Shown in pieces: positions 1 to 4,994 of a DNA stretch of 6,362 nt. Within the stretch, counting starts at the first letter, position 1. Each line of letters opens with the position of its first letter. The notes under the pieces are model-generated. The model ran no database searches. It was not told the origin of the DNA and saw only the letters and a list, made by a program, of their open reading frames with translations. The position numbers were made by a program, and so were the translations under genes. The stretch is from an uncultured Oscillospiraceae bacterium. Lineage in GTDB: Bacteria; Bacillota; Clostridia; Oscillospirales; Acutalibacteraceae. Location of the stretch: NCBI GenBank assembly GCA_900552925.1, contig USBH01000099.1, forward strand, positions 1-6,362, written 5' to 3'.

Positions 1-17
1 ATGTGTATAAGAGACAG
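1..17. other. Nextera transposon adapter remnant (left contig end)
   Basis: The first 17 bases are the last 17 of the 19-bp Tn5 mosaic end used in Illumina Nextera libraries (ATGTGTATAAGAGACAG). This is library sequence left untrimmed, not genome. The ATPase gene therefore stops at base 18, and any peptide read through these bases is an artefact. Confidence 0.97.
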
Positions 18-412
18 GTCGAGAGGATGCGGTAGCGGTTCACGACGTAGAGCATCTCGTAGCCGGCGGCCTCGAGCTCGCGGCTGATGCGCCCGAGCGC
101 CGTCGCGCCGACGTCGTCGCCGCCCGCGTCGATGAACACGTCCGCGTCCTCCATGCTGAAGATCGAGTAGATCTCCGGCGGGAGCACCGGGGTGTCGAGC
201 GTGGTATTTGCAAAAACAGGCGCGATCAGCTGCACGCCGTGCCTTTCCAGAAAGGGGCCGTATTCCGAGGAGCGGAAGTACGGGTTCACAATATCCATAT
301 CGACGATGACGCTGCGCCGCCCTTTTGAAGCCGCCTCGACCGCAAGGTTCAGCGCAAGGTTTGTTTTCCCGCAGCCGTAATGCCCGCAGACCACCGTAAT
401 CCTGCTGCTCAT
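18..412 (-). CDS. P-loop ATPase of MinD/ParA/CobQ type (partial, C-terminus missing)
   Basis: About 131 N-terminal codons remain; the left contig end cuts the gene. From the ATG at 412-410 the protein begins MSSRITVVCGHYGCGKTNLALN. This gives a Walker A loop (G10 to K16-T17), then VIVDMDIVNPYFRSSEY (residues 35-51, acidic D38/D40) and a Walker B-like strand DVFIDAGGDD (91-100, D95 followed by GG). The order fits SIMIBI-class ATPases (MinD/ParA/CobQ-CobB). The extra lysine of the deviant Walker A motif (KGGxGKT) is absent because GHYG replaces KGG, so it is not a typical ParA or MinD. The start is supported by AGGAAAGG (429-422) nine bases upstream, and a promoter lies at 471-499. From memory, proteins with GHYGxGKT and DxDxVNPYFR occur beside 2-oxoacid:ferredoxin oxidoreductase genes in clostridia. 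That is unverified here, because the downstream neighbour is off the contig. Specific function unknown. Confidence 0.8.
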
Positions 413-470
413 CCGTTCACGCCTTTCCTGAGTTTTCCGCGCAGCAGCGAAAGCTCCTGCACGTTTTACT

Positions 471-499
471 ATGATACCACCTTCGGCGGAAAAAATCAA
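471..499 (-). promoter_or_regulatory. Sigma-A promoter of the P-loop ATPase gene
   Basis: On the minus strand, -35 TTGATT (499-494), a 17-bp spacer and -10 TATCAT (476-471) match 4/6 and 5/6 of consensus. The expected start near 464 gives a leader of about 50 nt before the ATG at 412. A 9-bp direct repeat CTTCGGCGG (plus strand, 481-489 and 503-511) brackets the -35 box, with copy starts 22 bp apart. This arrangement could be an operator. Confidence 0.6.
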
Positions 500-624
500 C
501 CGCTTCGGCGGCGGAATCCGACATTTTTGCATGTTCGGCGATCCAATCCTTCAAAATTCCAGCTTTTTCCGGCAATCCGGCGGCGCATCTGCAGCCGGAC
601 GGGCCACAGGCAAAGCCAAAATGC

Positions 625-660
625 AAAAAAAAGCTGGGGATCTTTAGATCCACAGCTTTT
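625..660 (-). terminator. Rho-independent terminator of tRNA-Gly
   Basis: Plus-strand arms 628-642 and 647-661 form a 15-bp stem with one mismatch and a 4-nt loop. Read on the minus strand, the stem ends in eight T (632-625). It begins right at the tRNA CCA end, so it terminates the tRNA transcript before the ATPase promoter. The plus-strand reading also ends in T5, so it may work weakly in both directions. Confidence 0.85.
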
Positions 661-736
661 TGGAGCGGACGACGAGGCTCGAACTCGCTACCTCCACCTT
701 GGCAAGGTGGCGCTCTACCAGATGAGCTACGTCCGC
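661..736 (-). tRNA. tRNA-Gly (anticodon GCC)
   Basis: This is a complete 76-nt cloverleaf with encoded CCA. The acceptor stem GCGGACG (736-730) pairs perfectly with CGTCCGC (671-665). The D arm is GCTC-ATCTGGTA-GAGC. The anticodon arm CCACC-TTGCCAA-GGTGG places GCC at 703-701, reading GGC and GGU codons. The variable loop is AGGTA and the T arm is GCGAG-TTCGAGC-CTCGT, followed by discriminator T and CCA (663-661). It is transcribed alone from a consensus promoter (762-790) and ends at a terminator that starts at the CCA. The leader is about 18 nt. Confidence 0.97.
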
Positions 737-761
737 GTATTCGTTTTTCGGAACGTTGACT

Positions 762-790
762 ATTATAGCGTGTCCCTTTCGATTTGTCAA
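762..790 (-). promoter_or_regulatory. Perfect-consensus sigma-A promoter of tRNA-Gly
   Basis: On the minus strand, TTGACA (790-785), 17 bp and TATAAT (767-762) match consensus at all 12 positions with optimal spacing, as expected for a stable RNA gene. The -10 box lies 25 bp before the tRNA, so transcription should start near 755. Confidence 0.93.
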
Positions 791-828
791 GCGGAAATTT
801 AATTTTCTCTGACTTTTTTCGCAGGCTG

Positions 829-857
829 TTGCATCCGCGCCTTCCAGCAGCTATAAT
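829..857 (+). promoter_or_regulatory. Sigma-A promoter of the zinc-ribbon membrane protein gene
   Basis: TTGCAT (829-834), 17 bp and TATAAT (852-857) give a strong promoter that diverges from the tRNA promoter. The start is expected near 864, leaving a leader of about 97 nt before the ATG at 961. Confidence 0.8.
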
Positions 858-862
858 AGGGA

Positions 863-892
863 CTGCCGGACCGGCAGGCGGGCCGCCTTTTT
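863..892 (+). promoter_or_regulatory. Tandem inverted repeats at the transcript start (operator or attenuator candidate)
   Basis: CTGCCGG-A-CCGGCAG (863-877) is a perfect inverted repeat lying on the predicted start. GGCGG-G-CCGCC (877-887) follows at once, then TTTTT (888-892). The centres are too tight for the full arms to pair as RNA, although 4-6 bp hairpins with 3-nt loops are possible. This could be a DNA operator, a weak 5' attenuator, or chance in GC-rich sequence. Confidence 0.3.
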
Positions 893-960
893 CCCGCCCG
901 CGCAGCGCCCAAAGCGCGCGGCAAGCTGCCCCGGACAAAAACCGAAAAAGGTGATTTATC

Positions 961-1422
961 ATGTACTGTAAAAAATGCGGCAGCTCCGTTTCGGCAAACA
1001 CGGTTCGCTGCCCCGTCTGCGGCGCGCCGACCGTTTCGGTGCAGCCCAACGACTACACCGCCCAGTATGACCCGCGCGACATCGCCGACAACCGCGTTTT
1101 CGCCGCGCTCTCCTACCTCGGCATTCTGATTCTGGTGCCGATCTTCGGCGCGCGGCATTCCTATTTCGCGCGCTTCCACGCGAATCAGGGGCTTGTCTTC
1201 CTGCTCTGCTCCATCGCCTACTCGGTCGCTGTGCGCATCCTGCGCAACCTGCTCAACATCATCTTCGGCGGCTTCCTCTCCGTCGTTCCGGCCATGTTTT
1301 CGCTCGTCACGGCGGTATTCTCCCTGTTCTTCCTCGTGCTGCTGATTCTCGGCATCGTCAACGCCGCGACCGGCAGGGCCCGCGAGCTGCCGGTGATCGG
1401 CCGCTTCCGCCTGCTGCGGTGA
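961..1422 (+). CDS. Zinc-ribbon membrane protein, DUF4870-like
   Basis: This 153-residue protein of unknown function is predicted to sit in the cell membrane. It opens with a zinc ribbon, C3-x2-C6 and C17-x2-C20 (MYCKKCGSS and RCPVCGAP), which should bind one zinc ion. A short polar linker (22-44) follows. Hydrophobic stretches at about 46-64, 76-94 and 105-136 are likely membrane segments; the last is long enough to be a hairpin. YFARFHANQGLVFLL (68-82) and GIVNAATG...LPVIG (131-147) resemble DUF4870/Tic20-like small membrane proteins. Start: ATG at 961 with AAAGGTGAT upstream. It is a single-gene unit with a promoter at 829-857 and a terminator at 1470-1498, and is convergent with hydE. The fold assignment is fairly secure. 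No enzymatic residues are evident and the role is unknown. Confidence 0.88.
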   Translation: MYCKKCGSSVSANTVRCPVCGAPTVSVQPNDYTAQYDPRDIADNRVFAALSYLGILILVPIFGARHSYFARFHANQGLVFLLCSIAYSVAVRILRNLLNIIFGGFLSVVPAMFSLVTAVFSLFFLVLLILGIVNAATGRARELPVIGRFRLLR

Positions 1423-1469
1423 TCCGCGCCGCACGGCAAACCGCCCTGCATAAATCCATATATACACAG

Positions 1470-1498
1470 AAAAGCGCGTCCGCACGGGCGCGCTTTTT
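1470..1498. terminator. Bidirectional Rho-independent terminator between convergent genes
   Basis: AAAAGCGCGTCC (1470-1481) pairs with GGGCGCGCTTTT (1486-1497) around the loop GCAC, giving a 12-bp stem with one G-T wobble. It is T-tailed on the plus strand and, by symmetry, on the minus strand. It serves both the zinc-ribbon gene ending at 1422 and hydE ending at 1508. Confidence 0.88.
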
Positions 1499-1507
1499 GC
1501 GTGCTGT

Positions 1508-2551
1508 TCAATTTGTCCGCTTCACGTCGCCCCGGGCGGTGACGATCCGATACCCGGCGCTTTCGACGCGGCGGCGCAGGCAGCCGATGCACTGCGCGGC
1601 CTCCTCGCCGGTGCAGATCTTGTTCTCGTAGAGCGTATACAGCGCGCGCACGTCGGTCGGTGAGAGGTTCGGCATGACGACGTTCGCGCCCGCCTTGAGC
1701 CCCAGCTCGCGGCCCTCGGGGTGGATCGTACCGAGCGCCGTCGTCGCGGGCAGCAGGACGTAGGGGAACATCAGGCGCAGGATTGCGAGCAGGCGCAGCG
1801 TCAGCTCGAGCGAGCCGCTTTTCTGCCCTGCAAACGGCGTTTCGGCATGCGTGATGTACGGCCCGATGCCGATCATATCCGGCTGCAGCTTTTCGAGGAA
1901 GCGCAGGTCCGCGATCAGGTTGTCCGTCGTCTGGTACGGCGAGCCGACCATAAACCCGGCGCCGACCTGATAGCCGATCGATTTGAGGTCGAACAGGCAG
2001 GCCTGCCGGTTCTCCGCGCGCAGGTTCGCCGGGTGCAGGCGGCTGTAATGCGCGGGGTCCGCCGTCTCGTGGCGCAGCAGATACCGGTTCGTGCCGGCCT
2101 CAAACAGCCGCCTGTAGCTTTCGTGCGAGCGCTCGCCGACCGAAAGCGTGATTGCGCAGTCCGGGTGATTGCGGCGGATCGCCGCGACGATCGCGCAGAG
2201 GCGGTCGTCCGTAAAATACGGGTCCTCGCCGCCCTGCAGGACAAAGGTGCGGAAGCCGAGCGCGTAGCCCTCGGCGCAGCAGGCGAGGATCTGCTCCTGC
2301 GTCAGGCGGTAGCGCGCGGCCTTGCGGTTGCCGTGCCGGATGCCGCAGTAATAGCAGTCGTTTTTGCAGTAGTTTGTGAATTCGATCAGGCCGCGGATAA
2401 ACACGTCCGTGCCGTACTGCGCGCGGCGCACGCGGTCCGCCGCCGCAAACAGGTCCGCGTCCCATCGGTCGGTCGTCAGCAGCGTTCGGAACTGCTCGTC
2501 CGTCAGGCTGCGCGCTTCGGCGAGCCGTTCCACCAGATTTTCCTTCATCAT
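1508..2551 (-). CDS. hydE: [FeFe] hydrogenase H-cluster radical SAM maturase HydE
   Basis: This radical SAM enzyme helps build the diiron site of the [FeFe]-hydrogenase H-cluster in the cytoplasm, acting on the HydG-made iron-cysteine-CO-CN species. The 347 residues match the usual HydE length of about 350. The radical SAM triad is C62-x3-C66-x2-C69 in FTNYCKNDCYYCGIR. Other family-typical segments are LQGGEDPYFTDD, LLRHETADPAHYSRLHP, GAGFMVGSPYQT, IGPYITHAETPFAG and NVVMPNLSPTDVR. A second cysteine set, C313-x7-C321-x2-C324, matches the accessory Fe-S site known in Thermotoga HydE. It is therefore HydE rather than the related BioB or PylB. Start: ATG at 2551 (an adjacent ATG at 2548 is also possible) behind AAGGGGGAG. 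The frame is open up to 2695, but the ATG there has no ribosome site. Promoter at 2714-2742. No hydF, hydG or hydrogenase gene lies in the window. Confidence 0.95.
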   Translation of the reverse strand: MMKENLVERLAEARSLTDEQFRTLLTTDRWDADLFAAADRVRRAQYGTDVFIRGLIEFTNYCKNDCYYCGIRHGNRKAARYRLTQEQILACCAEGYALGFRTFVLQGGEDPYFTDDRLCAIVAAIRRNHPDCAITLSVGERSHESYRRLFEAGTNRYLLRHETADPAHYSRLHPANLRAENRQACLFDLKSIGYQVGAGFMVGSPYQTTDNLIADLRFLEKLQPDMIGIGPYITHAETPFAGQKSGSLELTLRLLAILRLMFPYVLLPATTALGTIHPEGRELGLKAGANVVMPNLSPTDVRALYTLYENKICTGEEAAQCIGCLRRRVESAGYRIVTARGDVKRTN

Positions 2552-2707
2552 GATCTCCCCCTTCACCGGCCGCCCGCCATCGCCCGCACGCCGCCGGGCG
2601 AAAGGCTGTCCGCCGCGCACTGCAAAGGCAATCGCCTGCCGCGCCGCGGTCCGTGCTTCCGGTTTTATCCTTGCGGCCTGCGCCGCACAAAGCATAGTGT
2701 TTTAATA
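2552..2707 (-). promoter_or_regulatory. Long GC-rich 5' leader of hydE
   Basis: About 155 nt separate the predicted start (near 2707) from the hydE ATG. The leader holds small hairpins such as GCGGC-GCAG-GCCGC and GGCA-GGCGAT-TGCC on the minus strand. I do not recognise a known riboswitch. It contains no in-frame stop from 2695 onward, so an automatic caller may extend hydE by 48 residues (MLCAAQAARIK...). That extension is low-complexity, Arg/Ala-rich and unlike HydE. Confidence 0.4.
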
Positions 2708-2713
2708 TGTTTT

Positions 2714-2742
2714 ATTGTAGCGCACCGCACGGCGCTTGTCAA
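2714..2742 (-). promoter_or_regulatory. Sigma-A promoter of hydE
   Basis: On the minus strand, TTGACA (2742-2737), 17 bp and TACAAT (2719-2714) match 11 of 12 consensus positions. The -35 box contains the TGA stop codon (2741-2739) of the upstream DUF2752 gene, so the promoter is embedded in that gene's 3' end. hydE can therefore be expressed independently of it. Confidence 0.85.
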
Positions 2743-3110
2743 GCGGCCGGAAAATTGCGCCAGACCGCAAAAACGACGGCAATGCAGAGCACGGCGGCCC
2801 AGAGCGCGACGGCCCAGCGTCGGTACAGCAGCGGCTTTTTACCTTGAATATACCGCGCGGCTTCGAGCACGAGCCAGACGGCCGCCAGCGGGAGCGCGAA
2901 CAGCATGAACGGGTTGAGCTGCAGCGCCGCGGCGAAGTCGAGGTGCAGCAGCGCCGAGAGCATCCGCGTCGTGCCGCAGGCCGGGCAGAGGTACCCGGTC
3001 ACGCGGTGGATCAGACACGGCGGCTGCGCAACAAGCAGGAAAACGCCGGCCGCGAGCAGAGAAAATCCTGCGATTCCGACCGTAAAAATCCGCTGTCCTT
3101 TCGTTTTCAC
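2739..3110 (-). CDS. DUF2752 family small membrane protein
   Basis: A 123-residue membrane protein of the uncharacterised DUF2752 family. From the GTG at 3110 it has a basic N-terminus (VKTKGQR), a membrane segment at about 8-28, and the family signature CPACGTTR (residues 42-49: C42, C45, R49), followed by LLHLDFAAALQLNPF with the conserved NP pair (66-67). Two more hydrophobic stretches follow, split by a basic loop (YIQGKKPLLYRR). The CPxCG pair suggests metal or redox chemistry at the membrane, but this is unproven. The GTG start is preferred because GGGGG lies about 7 bases upstream. A TTG at 3137 would add nine residues but lacks a ribosome site. Promoter at 3159-3187, divergent from the aldo/keto reductase. 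No separate terminator is seen, so readthrough into hydE is possible. Confidence 0.88.
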   Translation of the reverse strand: MKTKGQRIFTVGIAGFSLLAAGVFLLVAQPPCLIHRVTGYLCPACGTTRMLSALLHLDFAAALQLNPFMLFALPLAAVWLVLEAARYIQGKKPLLYRRWAVALWAAVLCIAVVFAVWRNFPAA

Positions 3111-3131
3111 GCGTTTGCCCCCGCTTCCCGC

Positions 3132-3166
3132 TTGCAATTTACAAAAGCACTGTTTATAATTATACT
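3132..3166 (+). promoter_or_regulatory. Sigma-A promoter(s) of the aldo/keto reductase gene
   Basis: Two overlapping plus-strand readings exist, both with 17-bp spacers: TTTACA (3138-3143) with TATACT (3161-3166), and TTGCAA (3132-3137) with TATAAT (3155-3160). The first matches 10 of 12 consensus positions. With it the transcript would start near 3173, giving a leader of about 42 nt. The -10 region is shared with the opposing promoter. Confidence 0.7.
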
Positions 3167-3187
3167 TGGATGGCTGTGTACAGTCAA
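3159..3187 (-). promoter_or_regulatory. Sigma-A promoter of the DUF2752 gene
   Basis: On the minus strand, TTGACT (3187-3182), 17 bp and TATAAT (3164-3159) match 11 of 12 consensus positions. The start near 3152 gives a 42-nt leader to the GTG at 3110, but only about 15 nt to the TTG at 3137. This also favours the GTG start. Confidence 0.85.
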
Positions 3188-3214
3188 TAAAATCATGCTT
3201 TAGGAGGAATTGTT

Positions 3215-4357
3215 ATGAATTCTGGTTATCTCGGCGACAAGACGCCGAAGCTCGGCTTCGGTCTGATGCGCCTGCCGATGATCGGCGACGAGATCGACAT
3301 GGAGCAGGTCAAGTCCATGGTCGACAAGTTTATGGAGAAGGGCTTTACTTACTTTGACACAGCCTATGTCTACATCAACGGCAAGAGCGAGGTCGCGGCG
3401 CGCGAGGCGATCGTCAAGCGCTACCCGCGCGACAGCTTCACGCTCGCCACGAAGCTCCCGCTTTGGGACGAGGTGGAGACCGAAGCCGACATGCAGAAAA
3501 TCTTTGACGAATCGATGGCGCGCGCGGGCGTCGAGTACTTCGACTATTACCTTCTGCACGCGATGGACAAGGCGAAATTCGAGAAGGCCGACCGCATTGG
3601 CGCGTGGGATTTCATCTTCAAGATGAAGGCGCAGGGCAAGATCCGCCACTGCGGCTTCTCGTTCCACGACAGCGCCGAGGTGCTCGACGAGGCGCTGACG
3701 AAGCACCCCGAGGCCGAGTTCGTCCAGCTGCAGATCAACTATGCGGACTGGGAAAACGACAACGTGCACTCGCGCAAGTGCTATGAGGTCGCGCTCAAGC
3801 ACAACAAGCCGATCGTCATCATGGAGCCCGTGAAGGGCGGCTCGCTCGCGGCGATGGTGCCCGAGGTGCAGGACATGATGAAGGCCGAGAACCCGGACCT
3901 TTCGATCCCCTCCTGGGCGATCCGCTACTGCGCGGGGCTGGACAACATCATCACGGTGCTCTCCGGCATGTCGACGCAGGCGCAGCTCGACGACAACGTC
4001 TCCTACATGGAGCACTTTGAGCCGCTCAACGAGAAGGAGCACGCGGTGCTCGACAAGGCCGTGCAGATTCTGAAGTCGATCCCGACGGTGCCGTGCACCG
4101 CCTGCCGCTACTGCGTGGACGACTGCCCGATGCACATCAACATTCCGGAGATCTTCAAGGTGCTGAACGGCTACAAGCAGTTCGGCTGCCTCGAGGGTAC
4201 GGACAAGCCGTACAACATGGGCCAGTACGAAAAGGCGACGAAGGACGGCGGCAAGGCGGGCGAATGCCTGCAGTGCGGCTCGTGCGAGGCGCACTGTCCG
4301 CAGCACATCTCGATCATCGAGGAGCTGAAGACGGCGGCCGCGGCCTACGGCGAATAA
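3215..4357 (+). CDS. Aldo/keto reductase with C-terminal 2x[4Fe-4S] ferredoxin domain
   Basis: This 380-residue cytoplasmic oxidoreductase belongs to the clostridial and archaeal class in which an aldo/keto reductase barrel carries a bacterial ferredoxin tail. In the barrel, LGFGLMRLP opens strand 1. The catalytic tetrad is visible as D48 and Y53 (FDTAYVY), K80 (ATKLP) and H115 (YLLHAMD). GFSFHD and QINYADW follow, then IVIMEPVKGGSL and ITVLSGMS in the NAD(P)-binding half. The tail has C294-x2-C297-x2-C300-x3-C304-P and C351-x2-C354-x2-C357-x3-C361-P, enough for two [4Fe-4S] clusters, with about 47 residues between the two motifs. Electrons probably pass between a nicotinamide cofactor or carbonyl substrate and a ferredoxin-type partner; that is inference and the substrate is unknown. 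Start: ATG behind AGGAGG (3202-3207). It is a single-gene unit with no clear terminator after the stop. Confidence 0.94.
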   Translation: MNSGYLGDKTPKLGFGLMRLPMIGDEIDMEQVKSMVDKFMEKGFTYFDTAYVYINGKSEVAAREAIVKRYPRDSFTLATKLPLWDEVETEADMQKIFDESMARAGVEYFDYYLLHAMDKAKFEKADRIGAWDFIFKMKAQGKIRHCGFSFHDSAEVLDEALTKHPEAEFVQLQINYADWENDNVHSRKCYEVALKHNKPIVIMEPVKGGSLAAMVPEVQDMMKAENPDLSIPSWAIRYCAGLDNIITVLSGMSTQAQLDDNVSYMEHFEPLNEKEHAVLDKAVQILKSIPTVPCTACRYCVDDCPMHINIPEIFKVLNGYKQFGCLEGTDKPYNMGQYEKATKDGGKAGECLQCGSCEAHCPQHISIIEELKTAAAAYGE

Positions 4358-4416
4358 AAACAGGCAAGAGAAAAGGGCTTCCGGGCTACGCAATGACCTG
4401 ATAAGGCAATATGGAT

Positions 4417-4460
4417 GACGGGAGATAATCCGGAGCGTGATTTCCGGATTATCTCCCGTT
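4417..4460. repeat. Large perfect inverted repeat (hairpin) before the NUDIX gene
   Basis: Bases 4418-4434 and 4443-4459 are perfectly complementary, a 17-bp stem around an 8-nt loop; G4417-T4460 could add a wobble pair. The core arm is CGGGAGATAATCCGG. No T-tract follows on either strand, so it is not a standard terminator. It lies 60 bp after the aldo/keto reductase stop and 37 bp before the NUDIX start. It could stabilise a 3' end, act as a poor terminator, or be a palindromic repeat element. Confidence 0.8.
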
Positions 4461-4496
4461 GCGCGATGATAATTCCCGTTTAGAGGAGGAATCAGA

Positions 4497-4937
4497 ATGC
4501 GGGCGCCGTTTCAAGTATTAGCTATTCCATACAGGAAAGGAACGCCGATACAGTTTTGTGTCCTGCGTCGTTCAGATCATGATCAGTGGCAGTTTGTTGC
4601 CGGCGGAGGTGAAGATGCTGAAAAACCGGCAGAGGCTGCAATCAGAGAAATTTATGAAGAAACAGGAATTCAGGTGGATAATATTACAACGCTGCAATCC
4701 ATGGCATATATCCCTGCCGATATTATTTCGGAACACCATCGGAAACATTGGGCAAAGGATACTTATGTTCTTCCCGAGTATTCTTTCGCGTTTGAATGTA
4801 TTTCCGACATAAATCTGTCTGATGAACACCTGGATTGTGATTGGCTCAGCTACGAAGAGGCCATGGCACGATTGACCTGGGATTCGAATAAAACAGCACT
4901 GTATGAGTTGAACTGCCGGTTATCCGCAGAAAAATAA
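4497..4937 (+). CDS. NUDIX hydrolase, probable nucleoside or dihydroneopterin triphosphate pyrophosphatase type
   Basis: A 146-residue single-domain cytoplasmic enzyme expected to cleave a nucleoside diphosphate-X substrate using Mg2+. The complete 23-residue NUDIX box is G36-x5-E42-x7-R50-E51-I52-x-E54-E55-x-G57-I58, so all catalytic and metal-binding residues are present. FQVLAIPYR and CVLRRSDHDQWQFVAGGGED before the box resemble proteins annotated as NUDIX pyrophosphatases and NudB-like enzymes; the substrate cannot be fixed from sequence. Start: ATG behind GAGGAGGA, six bases upstream. GC is 45% over 4561-4920 (counted by hand), against 63% at 3901-3960 and 82% at 5461-5520. Codons such as ATA, AGA, AGG and TTA, rare next door, are used here. 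This points to recent acquisition. No convincing promoter was found upstream. Confidence 0.92.
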   Translation: MRAPFQVLAIPYRKGTPIQFCVLRRSDHDQWQFVAGGGEDAEKPAEAAIREIYEETGIQVDNITTLQSMAYIPADIISEHHRKHWAKDTYVLPEYSFAFECISDINLSDEHLDCDWLSYEEAMARLTWDSNKTALYELNCRLSAEK

Positions 4938-4994
4938 ATTTCGCTTGTCTTTGCTATCGGCAAGCCGGAAAACTGTACGCATAATTTCCGGAAT

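Noticed and set aside
417..1049. Minus-strand open frame across the tRNA region
   Set aside because: It runs through the tRNA, its promoter and its terminator, so it is not coding.
2552..2695. N-terminal extension of HydE from an ATG at 2695
   Set aside because: There is no ribosome site before 2695, the extension is Arg/Ala-rich, and the shorter form matches the normal HydE length and cysteine numbering.
1721..2908. 395-codon plus-strand open frame over hydE
   Set aside because: Arg/Ala-rich shadow running across hydE, its promoter and the DUF2752 gene, with no recognisable motif.
3111..3137. TTG start for the DUF2752 protein
   Set aside because: It has no ribosome site and only a 15-nt leader from the mapped-by-eye promoter. 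The GTG at 3110 has a G-rich site at good spacing.
3200..4393. 397-codon open frame antisense to the aldo/keto reductase
   Set aside because: Composition is an Arg/His/Val/Leu-rich shadow of a GC-rich gene, with no domain motifs. The sense frame has a complete catalytic tetrad, clusters and a ribosome site.
4417..4460. Hairpin as the Rho-independent terminator of the aldo/keto reductase
   Set aside because: The stem is strong but no T run follows on either strand, unlike the three clear terminators in the window. It is kept as an inverted repeat.
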